Part shown: piece after piece, positions 45,343-53,265 of the stretch
Layout of the letters: every line of letters starts with the position of its first letter
Numbering within the stretch: the first letter of the stretch is position 1
Source: Volucribacter amazonae
GTDB taxonomy: Bacteria > Pseudomonadota > Gammaproteobacteria > Enterobacterales > Pasteurellaceae
Direction: 5' to 3'
Assembly (NCBI RefSeq): GCF_029783845.1
Contig: NZ_LWID01000001.1
Coordinates: 558,001 to 622,000, forward strand
DNA length: 64,000 nt
Made by a program: the position numbers and the translations under genes
Notes under the pieces: model-generated
Told to the model about the DNA's origin: nothing
Seen by the model: the letters and a program-made list of their open reading frames with translations, nothing else
Databases searched by the model: none

Positions 45343-45472
45343 TTTCTCTTAGGCACAGTTTCTATATTATTCTCTCCGCTAAGTGAAAACTTGGTAATTC
45401 ATAAAGTTCCTAAATAAAATAATTAAAATAGCTAAACTACTTTCCTTCCCTCCGACTCGGAGGGTTTTTTTT
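45343..45472 (+). ncRNA. candidate small regulatory RNA
   Basis: A strong plus-strand terminator stands here with no plus-strand gene before it. Upstream are a possible promoter and a CRP/FNR-like site. The proposed transcript folds a first hairpin (TTTTCTCTTAG at 45342-45352 with CTAAGTGAAAA at 45379-45389, one mismatch), then an AU-rich single-stranded stretch, then the terminator stem. The architecture resembles Hfq-dependent RNAs such as FnrS, but I cannot show homology. The 5' end is uncertain. It fills most of the 448-bp gap before ettA. Confidence 0.45.
45448..45472 (+). terminator. strong intrinsic terminator without an upstream gene
   Basis: Stem CCCTCCG/CGGAGGG, loop ACT, followed by eight T. 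The nearest upstream gene is on the other strand and begins there, which points to a short transcript. Confidence 0.9.
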
Positions 45473-45580
45473 ACTTATCAAACGTATAAAATTCAAGTAG
45501 AATTATGCCTTTCTCAATAAAATGCCTTTGGAAAAATTTTTTATTTTTCCACCGCACTTTAGTCATTAATAGGACGGATT

Positions 45581-47251
45581 ATGTCATCACAATTTGTATA
45601 TACAATGCACCGAGTAGGCAAAGTCGTTCCGCCGAAACGTCATATTCTAAAAGATATTTCTTTAAGTTTTTTCCCTGGTGCTAAAATTGGTGTGCTAGGC
45701 TTAAATGGTGCAGGAAAATCTACCCTGTTACGCATTATGGCAGGGGTGGATAAAGAATTTGAAGGCGAGGCAAGACCTCAACCGGGCATTAAAATCGGCT
45801 ATCTACCACAAGAACCCAAATTAGAACCGCAACAAACAGTACGTGAAGCGGTTGAAGAAGCGGTAGCTGAAGTGAAAAATGCCTTAACACGCTTAGATGA
45901 AGTCTATGCACTTTATGCCGATCCTGATGCTGATTTTGATAAATTAGCCGCTGAACAAGCCAAATTAGAAAGCATTATCCAAGCTCATGACGGACATAAT
46001 TTACAAAATCAATTAGAGCGAGCAGCAGATGCATTACGTTTACCTGATTGGGACGCTAAAATTGAACATCTTTCAGGGGGGGAACGCCGTCGTGTCGCCC
46101 TTTGTCGTTTATTGCTAGAAAAACCTGATATGCTGTTATTGGACGAACCAACTAACCATTTAGACGCAGAATCAGTTGCTTGGTTAGAACGTTTCTTACA
46201 CGACTACGAAGGAACAGTTGTAGCCATTACTCACGACCGCTATTTCCTTGATAATGTGGCTGGTTGGATCTTAGAGCTAGACCGTGGCGAGGGTATTCCT
46301 TGGCAGGGTAATTATTCCTCCTGGTTGGAACAAAAAGAAAAACGCTTAGCCCAAGAACAAGCCGCCGAATCTGCTCGTCAAAAATCCATTGAGAAAGAAT
46401 TGGAATGGGTTCGCCAAAATCCAAAAGGTCGCCAAGCGAAAAGTAAAGCCCGTATGGCAAGATTTGAAGAACTCAATACTAATGAATACCAAAAACGCAA
46501 TGAAACCAATGAATTATTTATTCCGCCCGGTCCAAGATTAGGCGATAAAGTCATTGAGGTTCAAAATTTAACAAAATCTTATGGCGATCGTACTTTAATT
46601 GATGATTTATCCTTCTCTATCCCCAAAGGGGCAATCGTTGGCATTATTGGGGCAAATGGTGCAGGTAAATCAACCTTATTCCGTATGTTAGCGGGCAATG
46701 AACAACCAGACTCAGGTTCTATTACCTTGGGCGAAACAGTGGTACTTGCCTCAGTGGATCAATTCCGTGATGCGATGGACAATAATAAAACCGTATGGGA
46801 AGAAGTCTCCAATGGACAAGATATTCTTAGCATTGGCAATTTTGAAATCCCAAGCCGAGCCTATGTAGGGCGCTTCAATTTCAAGGGCGTTGACCAACAA
46901 AAACGGGTAGGCGAACTTTCTGGTGGTGAGCGTGGACGTTTACATTTAGCCAAATTATTACAACGTGGCGGAAATGTCCTATTATTAGACGAACCAACCA
47001 ATGACCTTGACGTAGAAACTTTGCGTGCCTTAGAAAACGCCATTTTAGAATTCCCGGGCTGTGCTATGGTTATTTCTCACGACCGCTGGTTCTTAGACCG
47101 CATCGCCACCCATATTTTAGATTACAGCGATGAAGGCAAAGTAACCTTCTATGAAGGTAATTTCTCGGACTATGAAGAATGGAAAAAGAAAACCTTTGGT
47201 GCTGACGCAACCCAACCCCATCGAATTAAATATAAACGGATTGCGAAGTAA
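45581..47251 (+). CDS. ettA: energy-dependent translational throttle protein EttA
   Basis: A 556-residue ABC-F protein that binds the ribosomal E site and gates early elongation according to ATP/ADP. Two ATPase domains: GLNGAGKSTLL with HLSGGERRRVALCRLLL and MLLLDEPTNHLD; then GANGAGKSTLF with ELSGGERGRLHLAKLL and VLLLDEPTNDLD. Between them lies the P-site interaction linker (KEKRLAQEQAAESARQKSIE...RQAKSKARMARFEEL). Length matches E. coli (555). Confidence 0.96.
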   Translation: MSSQFVYTMHRVGKVVPPKRHILKDISLSFFPGAKIGVLGLNGAGKSTLLRIMAGVDKEFEGEARPQPGIKIGYLPQEPKLEPQQTVREAVEEAVAEVKNALTRLDEVYALYADPDADFDKLAAEQAKLESIIQAHDGHNLQNQLERAADALRLPDWDAKIEHLSGGERRRVALCRLLLEKPDMLLLDEPTNHLDAESVAWLERFLHDYEGTVVAITHDRYFLDNVAGWILELDRGEGIPWQGNYSSWLEQKEKRLAQEQAAESARQKSIEKELEWVRQNPKGRQAKSKARMARFEELNTNEYQKRNETNELFIPPGPRLGDKVIEVQNLTKSYGDRTLIDDLSFSIPKGAIVGIIGANGAGKSTLFRMLAGNEQPDSGSITLGETVVLASVDQFRDAMDNNKTVWEEVSNGQDILSIGNFEIPSRAYVGRFNFKGVDQQKRVGELSGGERGRLHLAKLLQRGGNVLLLDEPTNDLDVETLRALENAILEFPGCAMVISHDRWFLDRIATHILDYSDEGKVTFYEGNFSDYEEWKKKTFGADATQPHRIKYKRIAK

Positions 47252-47274
47252 CTTGTTTACCTAAAAATCGACAA

Positions 47275-47300
47275 AAACCACTTTATCATTAAAGTGGTTT
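47275..47300 (+). terminator. intrinsic terminator after ettA
   Basis: Arms AAACCACTTTA and TAAAGTGGTTT around TCAT, followed by ATTTTTA. Confidence 0.8.
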
Positions 47301-47329
47301 ATTTTTATCAATAATTCCATATCCACCAT

Positions 47330-47400
47330 TATACAAGGCGCGTACAAGTAGTACAGCGAGGCATACCAACGCTGTATCATTTTAAAGTGAAACAACTATA
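47330..47400 (+). repeat. palindromic repeat element, copy 5 (left end lost)
   Basis: Starts in the core (ACAAGGCGCGTACAAGTAGT) and runs through GGCATACCAACGCTGTATCA to the right end TTTTAAAGTGAAACAACTAT. Confidence 0.7.
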
Positions 47401-47467
47401 TTAAAGAAAGTAGAATGGCTATACTTAAAATAACAAATAGCAACAATAAAAAAGATTAGTTGCTCAA

Positions 47468-47537
47468 TATAGTCGTTTCAATTTAGAATAAGACAGAATG
47501 TGCCAACGCAGTATTATTTTAAAGTGGAACGATTATA
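47468..47537 (+). repeat. palindromic repeat element, copy 6 (core deleted)
   Basis: Both ends are present (TATAGTCGTTTCAATTTAGA and AAGTGGAACGATTATA), but about 35 bases of core are missing, giving 70 bp. With copy 5 it fills most of the 350-bp gap between ettA and the small ORF at 47602. Confidence 0.8.
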
Positions 47538-47601
47538 AAACAAAAAATGCTATACTCATTCAAATCCCATTACTTTTATATTACCCAAACAGGAGAAAAT
47601 A

Positions 47602-47709
47602 ATGTTTTTTCTAGGTTTTATCTTAGGTGCAATGTCTGCAATAGTATTACAACAATTTTTAAAACAATATTCTATTGTCAAAAAAGAGGATAAATCAAAT
47701 GATAAATAA
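47602..47709 (+). CDS. 35-residue membrane peptide overlapping the SPFH gene
   Basis: ATG at 47602 has an excellent ribosome site (AGGAGAAAATA). The peptide is MFFLGFILGAMSAIVLQQFL followed by a charged tail KQYSIVKKEDKSNDK. One hydrophobic segment of about 20 residues predicts a single-pass membrane peptide. Its stop (47707-47709) overlaps the SPFH start (47699) by 11 bases, so the two are translationally coupled and the peptide may be a partner of the SPFH complex. I do not recognise a family. Confidence 0.6.
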   Translation: MFFLGFILGAMSAIVLQQFLKQYSIVKKEDKSNDK

Positions 47710-48622
47710 AAAGCTGACCATTGGTTCTATCATATTAGCTGTTCTGTTACTTATCGTAGGCGTATTAACTAGCTTGTCCATTTATTCTGTTGATGCTGGA
47801 GAAACTGCCATTGTTACCCGCTATGGCGAAATTGTTGATACCAAAACATCAGGTTTAAATTGGAAATCACCAGTAGAAGATGTAACATTCTTTTCCACTC
47901 GAGAAGCAAAAATTGAATTTGGTGAATTTGACAAAAGAACAGGCGATGTTATCGCAGGATTATCCGCCTATACTTCCGACCGTCAAACCGCAACAGTGGC
48001 ATTAACCTTAACTTATCAAATTACCAACCCAGAACAAGTCTATACTAAATATAAAACCACTGACAATATGTTAAATACCTTGGTTGCCCCTCGAGTAAGA
48101 CAGCAACTTGAAATTGTCTTTAGTAAATATACTGCGATGACCGCCGTAGAACGAAGAGGCGAATTTGCTACCGCATTACGCAAAGAAATCTCGGATATTT
48201 TTAAAGGCTATCCATTAACAATTAACGATGTTCAATCCGTTTTTAATTTTTCAAAAGAATATGAGCGTATGATTGAGGATAGCGTAAATAAAGATGTTGC
48301 CGTAAGAAACCAAGAAAGACAAACACGTATCGCTCAAGAACAAGCCCGAGAAGCTCAAGTAAGAGCGGAATCGGAAGCGAAAATTAAAATCACACAAGCT
48401 GAAGCATTAGCAAAAGAAAAAACCTTGCAAGCTGATGCGGAAGCACACGCAATTCGAGTAAAAGGTGAAGCGGAGGCAGCCAGTGCAAGAGCATTAGCCG
48501 AAGCCTTATCCAAAAACCAAGATCTTGTTGCATTAAAAACCGCTGAAAAATGGAATGGCGTATTACCGACTTATATCCCTCAAGGGACAGTAATGCCATT
48601 TGTGCAATTACCCCAAAAATAA
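47699..48622 (+). CDS. SPFH/prohibitin-domain membrane protein
   Basis: About 307 residues. An N-terminal membrane helix (GSIILAVLLLIVGVLTSLSI) is followed by the SPFH domain (VDAGETAIVTRYGEIVDTKT...PGLNWKSPVED-like SGLNWKSPVED; ALTLTYQITNPEQVY), then a long Ala- and Glu-rich coiled coil (about 200-275) and a Pro-rich end. Such proteins form large cages or rings in membranes and often control proteases or lipid domains. I chose ATG at 47699 with GAGG upstream; the open frame extends to a TTG at 47675. It resembles HflC/prohibitin in general only. Confidence 0.8.
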   Translation: MINKKLTIGSIILAVLLLIVGVLTSLSIYSVDAGETAIVTRYGEIVDTKTSGLNWKSPVEDVTFFSTREAKIEFGEFDKRTGDVIAGLSAYTSDRQTATVALTLTYQITNPEQVYTKYKTTDNMLNTLVAPRVRQQLEIVFSKYTAMTAVERRGEFATALRKEISDIFKGYPLTINDVQSVFNFSKEYERMIEDSVNKDVAVRNQERQTRIAQEQAREAQVRAESEAKIKITQAEALAKEKTLQADAEAHAIRVKGEAEAASARALAEALSKNQDLVALKTAEKWNGVLPTYIPQGTVMPFVQLPQK

Positions 48623-48659
48623 AAGGTAGCAACAATATTTACTAAGCAAATAAACTAAT

Positions 48660-48686
48660 GGCTATACTTTACAAATAAGTATAGCC
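48660..48686 (+). terminator. intrinsic terminator after the SPFH gene
   Basis: Arms GGCTATACTT and AAGTATAGCC around a seven-base loop, followed by TTTTT. Confidence 0.85.
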
Positions 48687-48732
48687 TTTTTAATGTGAAA
48701 TAAGGTAGATAAACTTATTTTCTTCTCAATCT

Positions 48733-49647
48733 CTAATCGGTTAAAAACAACGCCGCTGCACCTCGCACGCCACCTGAATCGCCGTGTTTGGCTTTTTTAA
48801 TTAACGGCACATTGGCACTACGCATTAAATGAGGGGGTAAGGCTTTGGGTAGTGCTTGATATAAATAATCAAAATTAGATAAGCCACCGCCTAGCACAAT
48901 AACATTGGGATCAAGTGCGGTAATAATATTGCCTAAGGAAATTGCCGCTAACTCAATAAAAGTTTTCACAAAATCCACCGCACTTTGTTGCTCTTGGTAG
49001 AAATGTTGAATAATTTGTTTTGCCGATAAAGGCTCTCCGACTAAATCACGATACAACATTTCAAAACCACGCCCAGACAAATAGGTATCCAAACAAGCAC
49101 GATTACCACAACCGCACTGATAAATTGGGGCTTTATCCCAGCCTAATAATTGCAAGGCGTGATAATTTAGCTGTAAATGCCCCAACTCCCCTGCCATACC
49201 TGTTTGCCCAGAATGAATTTTGCCATTAAAAACTAAACCGCCACCAAAGCCAGTGCCTAGGATCAAGCCTAACACAAAAGGATATTGCTGATTATCAGGA
49301 TCCCAAGCCTCAGAAAGGGCAAAGCAATTTGCATCATTTTCTGCCCGTACTTCTCGCCCTAAGCGTTCTGCTAAATCTTTTAAGATAGGGCGATTATCCG
49401 CTGCACGAATATTGGTAATTTCAGCCAAGCCCGTTGTATGATTAACAAAGCCCGGAATACCTAGCCCCACCGAACCTTGGCAAGCAAATTGCCGATCCGC
49501 TTTCTTTACTAATTCCACAATCGCCGTTAGCCATTGTTCATAATCCTCTTTAGGTGTTTCAATACGTTCACTGTGTTGTTTTTCTAACTGTTGATTAAAC
49601 ACCGCTAATTCAATTTTTGTACCGCCAATATCTAAACCGTATAGCAT
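48733..49647 (-). CDS. nagK: N-acetylglucosamine kinase (ROK family)
   Basis: A 304-residue sugar kinase. Seen: the phosphate loop LYGLDIGGTKIELAVF, GLGIPGFVN, the catalytic Asp in AENDANCFALSEAW, LILGTGFGGGLVFNG, GELGHLQL with the sugar-binding Glu, and the ROK zinc site CGCGNRACLDTYLSGRG. These match NagK, which salvages GlcNAc from murein recycling. It stands alone. Another ROK sugar kinase is possible but less likely. Confidence 0.88.
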   Translation of the reverse strand: MLYGLDIGGTKIELAVFNQQLEKQHSERIETPKEDYEQWLTAIVELVKKADRQFACQGSVGLGIPGFVNHTTGLAEITNIRAADNRPILKDLAERLGREVRAENDANCFALSEAWDPDNQQYPFVLGLILGTGFGGGLVFNGKIHSGQTGMAGELGHLQLNYHALQLLGWDKAPIYQCGCGNRACLDTYLSGRGFEMLYRDLVGEPLSAKQIIQHFYQEQQSAVDFVKTFIELAAISLGNIITALDPNVIVLGGGLSNFDYLYQALPKALPPHLMRSANVPLIKKAKHGDSGGVRGAAALFLTD

Positions 49648-49917
49648 AATCTCACCTCAAACTAAAAAACTTTTGTTATTTTAACCGCACTTTGTACAAA
49701 TTACATTGTTTTTCGCCTTAATCTTAAACAGTTCGCTTGAACATTAACCCATAATTATGTTTCCAAACGTCCCTAGCTTGCGAAAAAAGCCGAAAAACCA
49801 AACGATACCAAAGAAAAGCACAAGAAAAATAACAAGAATAAATCACTAAGGTATATAATGACAAAATTTCTTTTATCATTTCACTGACTGAATTGTAAAT
49901 AATTTAAAGGACATACA

Positions 49918-50586
49918 ATGACAAAAATACAACGTGTTACTGAGGCGAATTTACCCACTGAATTTGGGCTTTTTCGCATTGTGGGCTTTGAGTTTCCAGA
50001 TACCAAAAAAGAGCATATTGCTTTAGTTTATGGCGATATTAGTAATCCTGAGCAACCTGTCCTTGCTCGTATTCATTCAGAATGTTTAACGGGCGATACC
50101 CTATATAGCTTAAAATGTGATTGTGGTTTTCAGCTAGAAACCGCTTTACGGCAAATTAGTGAAGAAGGGCGTGGGGTGTTAATTTATCATCGAGAAGAAG
50201 GGCGTGGGATCGGAATTATCAATAAAATCCGAGCTTATGCTTTGCAAGATCAGGGAATGGATACCATTGAAGCAAATTTAGCCTTGGGCTTTGCCGCTGA
50301 TGAGCGTAATTTTTCTGTTTGTGCTGATATTTTTGAACTATTGGGGGTAAAAGCGGTACGCTTGCTGACCAATAATCCTGAAAAAATTGAAACCATGAAA
50401 CAAGCGGGCATTAATGTAGTAGAACGTGTGCCGTTAAATGTGGGGGAAAATCGTTACAATACCCAATATTTAGACACCAAAGCCAAAAAAATGGGGCATT
50501 TTATTGTGCATAATCAGCAACAACATTTATTAAATTGCCCTTATTGTCAGGAAGAAATTCCAGCAACTAAGGTGAAAGATAAATAG
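49918..50586 (+). CDS. ribA: GTP cyclohydrolase II
   Basis: A 222-residue first enzyme of riboflavin synthesis. Zinc Cys residues are in SECLTGDTLYSLKCDCG, followed by GRGVLIYHREEGRGIGIINK and LLTNNPEKIETMKQAG. Its stop codon TAG (50584-50586) is the TAG of a palindromic repeat copy, so the last codon boundary was set by the insertion. I looked for an FMN riboswitch in the 270-bp upstream gap and saw none; the gap holds only one uptake signal. Confidence 0.95.
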   Translation: MTKIQRVTEANLPTEFGLFRIVGFEFPDTKKEHIALVYGDISNPEQPVLARIHSECLTGDTLYSLKCDCGFQLETALRQISEEGRGVLIYHREEGRGIGIINKIRAYALQDQGMDTIEANLALGFAADERNFSVCADIFELLGVKAVRLLTNNPEKIETMKQAGINVVERVPLNVGENRYNTQYLDTKAKKMGHFIVHNQQQHLLNCPYCQEEIPATKVKDK

Positions 50587-50631
50587 TCGTTTCAATTTAT
50601 AGTCGTTCCACTTTAAAGAGGAACGACTATA
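50583..50631 (+). repeat. palindromic repeat element, copy 7 (ends only)
   Basis: An end fragment ATAGTCGTTTCAATTTA is followed directly by a 33-bp palindrome made only of element ends (TATAGTCGTTCC ... GGAACGACTATA). It overlaps the ribA stop codon and lies on the downstream side of the first DUF2827 gene. Confidence 0.8.
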
Positions 50632-50671
50632 ATGACCTATTTTTAGCAGTACATTATATGTACTGCTAATT

Positions 50672-51790
50672 TTAATCAAACAACGCTTGCAACGCTTGTT
50701 CATGAGCCTCTATATTTTTCCGATGATAAGGCGAGAGTTTCTCAATAAAATCATTAGCTTGATCTTTATAAACTTGTAAATGTCTATCATGATTTTCTAA
50801 GGCATCTAACAATATATTTGCCCCTTGCAAAGCATCAAAACGTGGATAATAATAACCTAAAGACAATAAATTAGAATTATGAATTAATGGATAACCACCG
50901 TAAAGGGTTTCATAATAGATATAATTCAAGGCATTTTCCCATTGATGAGAAACCACCACATCAGCGTAGCGTGCCATAAAATCAGGGAATTGATAACGCC
51001 CCTCCACTGTTAAAACGCCATCTTTCACTAAATCCGTACGACCGATAAAATTATGAAAAGCTGGGTGTTTTCGCTTCTTATAGGTACAACAAGCATAAAC
51101 ATGTTTAATTGCTTGTGGATTTTGTCGATATGCTTGCTCACATAATAAAATGGAAGTATGACTAGTTTTAGTTACAGAAATATTTGGCTCAAACATTGCA
51201 ATACGTTTTGCTTGGTTAGAAGGTTGATAACCAAAATGCAAATCAAGTCCATTAATTCGTTTGATTACCTTATCAATAAATAATGGCGACCAAATATGAG
51301 GCAATACAAAAAATGGAGCTCTTAACATAATACTATAATAAGAACGACAATTCTCGGCATATTGAGGAATCGTCCAAACTGCATCAAATTGCGCCCCTGT
51401 AAACGTACGTACTTCTGGGTGATCAAAAACAAAACGTTCAATATCCATGATAAAATCATTTCCCACTCGCATACTGACTGTTTTTGCCCCACGTTGGCGA
51501 ACTTTATCTGTAATATCAGGGGTTAATGACAATCCCATTTCAATTAATACATCAACTTCTTCTGCGGCTTGTTCAAGAGGAATAAATTCCAAATCCACAT
51601 CATCTAACATCAAGCCTTCTGGTGGCTCTGTACGGTTTCCACCAAAAGCTAAGCTCACACGATCAACCGATCCCATTTGCTGAAATAATTGGTACATAAA
51701 AATAATATGTTGTACCGCTCCATTTGACCAAATATCGGTAAATGAATCATCTAAATAAAAACTAATGCCAATATGCAATCCTGAACGCAT
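50672..51790 (-). CDS. DUF2827 predicted glycosyltransferase, copy 1
   Basis: A 372-residue protein that I assign to DUF2827 from its overall pattern: GISFYLDDSFTDIWSNGAVQ near the start, LIEMGLSLTPDITDKVRQRG, VSMRVGNDFIMDIERFVFD, WSPLFIDKVI, MFEPNISVTKTSHTSILLCE and SHQWENALNYIYYETLYGGY. The layout fits a GT-B glycosyltransferase with a C-terminal nucleotide-sugar site. No signal peptide, so it acts in the cytoplasm. GAGAGGA precedes the ATG. About four residues in five match copy 2 just upstream. The neighbour is a Ser/Ala-rich adhesin, a likely substrate. Glycosyltransferase activity and the donor sugar are inference. Confidence 0.75.
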   Translation of the reverse strand: MRSGLHIGISFYLDDSFTDIWSNGAVQHIIFMYQLFQQMGSVDRVSLAFGGNRTEPPEGLMLDDVDLEFIPLEQAAEEVDVLIEMGLSLTPDITDKVRQRGAKTVSMRVGNDFIMDIERFVFDHPEVRTFTGAQFDAVWTIPQYAENCRSYYSIMLRAPFFVLPHIWSPLFIDKVIKRINGLDLHFGYQPSNQAKRIAMFEPNISVTKTSHTSILLCEQAYRQNPQAIKHVYACCTYKKRKHPAFHNFIGRTDLVKDGVLTVEGRYQFPDFMARYADVVVSHQWENALNYIYYETLYGGYPLIHNSNLLSLGYYYPRFDALQGANILLDALENHDRHLQVYKDQANDFIEKLSPYHRKNIEAHEQALQALFD

Positions 51791-51813
51791 AATAATATCC
51801 TCTCATTCCTCAT

Positions 51814-51914
51814 TATAGTCGTTTCAATTTAAAATAACACAAGGCGGTACACTAAGACAGTACAAAAAGTACGACAAGGCGAATGCTATATTATTTTAAA
51901 ATGGAACGACTATA
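51814..51914 (+). repeat. palindromic repeat element, copy 8 (full length)
   Basis: About 101 bp from TATAGTCGTTTCAATTTAAA to AATGGAACGACTATA, directly upstream of DUF2827 copy 1. The core is diverged (GGCGGTACACTAAGACAG). The remaining 128 bp up to copy 2 show nothing. Confidence 0.85.
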
Positions 51915-52042
51915 CAAAAAAACAATCACTTATTCTACTTTATTTCCATTGAAATTAGTAAAAAATCACAAATAAATAACAAAAATCCTCTAACAACTGT
52001 AAAGTTTCAGCTAATCAAGTCAGCTTTATCAGGGTAAAATAA

Positions 52043-53161
52043 TTAAATAAATAATGCTTGCAATGCTTGTTCATGAGCCTCTATATTTTTCCGATGATAA
52101 GGTGAAAGTTTCTCAATAAGATCATTAGCTTGTTCTCTATAAATAGATAAATACTTATCATGATTTTCTAAGGCATTTAACAAGATATTCGCCCCTTGTA
52201 AAGCATCAAAACTCGGATAATAATAACCAACAGGTAATAACTCAGAATTATGAATTAATGGATAGCCACCATAAAGGGTTTCATAATAAACATAATTCAA
52301 CGCATTCTCCCATTGATGAGCAACCACAACATCAGTAAAACGAGCCATAAAATCAGGTAATTGATAACGCCCTTCTACCGTTAAAACACCCTCTTTCACT
52401 AAATCAGTTCGTCCAATAAAATTATGAAAAGCTGGATATTGTCTTTTTTCATAAGTACAACAAGCATAAACATGTTTAATTGCTTGTGGATTTTGCCGAT
52501 ATGCTTGCTCACATAATAAAATAGGAGTATGGCTCGTTTTCATTACAGTAATATTCGGTTCAAAAATGGAAATACGTGCGCCATCACGAAAAGATTGATA
52601 ACCAAACTTTATACCAAGCCCATTAATACGTTTAATTACTTTATCTACAAATAAGGGAGACCAAATTTGAGGCAACACAAAAAACGGTGCTCTTAACATA
52701 ATACTAAAATAAGAACGACAACTCTCCGCATGCTGTGGAATTGTCCAAACGGCATCAAATTGTGCACCATTAAATGTACGAACCGCAGGCTGATCAAAAA
52801 CAAAACGCTCAATATCCATAATAAAATCATTCCCCACACGCATACTGACTGTTTTTGCTCCACGCTGTCGCATTTTATCCGTAATAGCTGGCGATAATGA
52901 CAATCCCATCTCAATCAAGACATCAACCTCTTCTACCGCTTGCTCCAGCGGAATAAACGCCAAATCTACATCATCTAACATCAAACCAGCTGGTGGTTCA
53001 GTACGATTTCCATCAAAAGCTAAACTGACACGATCAACAGAACCCATTTGTTGAAATAATTGATACATAAAAATCGTATTTTGTACCGCACCATTTGCCC
53101 AAATATCAGTAAATGAATCGTCTAAGTAAAAACTAATACCTATATGCAAACCTGAACGCAT
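52043..53161 (-). CDS. DUF2827 predicted glycosyltransferase, copy 2
   Basis: A 372-residue paralogue of copy 1, same length and colinear throughout. Differences cluster at 185-215 (GLGIKFGYQSFRDGARISIF against GLDLHFGYQPSNQAKRIAMF) and at small surface changes; conserved blocks such as VSMRVGNDFIMDIERFVFD and the QWENALNY...YETLYGGYPLIHNS segment are kept. Divergence with conserved motifs suggests both are functional, perhaps with different acceptors or donors. AAGGA precedes the ATG. It lies 104 bp after the adhesin gene, beyond a terminator, so it may have its own promoter. Confidence 0.75.
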   Translation of the reverse strand: MRSGLHIGISFYLDDSFTDIWANGAVQNTIFMYQLFQQMGSVDRVSLAFDGNRTEPPAGLMLDDVDLAFIPLEQAVEEVDVLIEMGLSLSPAITDKMRQRGAKTVSMRVGNDFIMDIERFVFDQPAVRTFNGAQFDAVWTIPQHAESCRSYFSIMLRAPFFVLPQIWSPLFVDKVIKRINGLGIKFGYQSFRDGARISIFEPNITVMKTSHTPILLCEQAYRQNPQAIKHVYACCTYEKRQYPAFHNFIGRTDLVKEGVLTVEGRYQLPDFMARFTDVVVAHQWENALNYVYYETLYGGYPLIHNSELLPVGYYYPSFDALQGANILLNALENHDKYLSIYREQANDLIEKLSPYHRKNIEAHEQALQALFI

Positions 53162-53175
53162 AGATTTTCCTTTTT

Positions 53176-53200
53176 TATAACCGTTTCCATTTAAAATAAA
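53176..53200 (+). repeat. palindromic repeat element, copy 9 (one end)
   Basis: TATAACCGTTTCCATTTAAA lies 15 bp upstream of the copy 2 start codon, the same relative side as the full element upstream of copy 1. Confidence 0.55.
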
Positions 53201-53228
53201 AACTTCACCTATAATAAGGTGAAGTTTT
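53199..53228 (-). terminator. intrinsic terminator after the adhesin gene
   Basis: Arms AAAACTTCACCT and AGGTGAAGTTTT around a six-base loop, with a T-rich tract on the minus strand. It separates the adhesin from the DUF2827 genes. Confidence 0.8.
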
Positions 53229-53265
53229 GCCTAGATAATTACTAATTAAGATTTAAATTAAAGAA

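Noticed and set aside
49648..49917. FMN riboswitch before ribA
   Set aside because: I looked for the conserved RFN motifs and multi-stem layout and did not find them.
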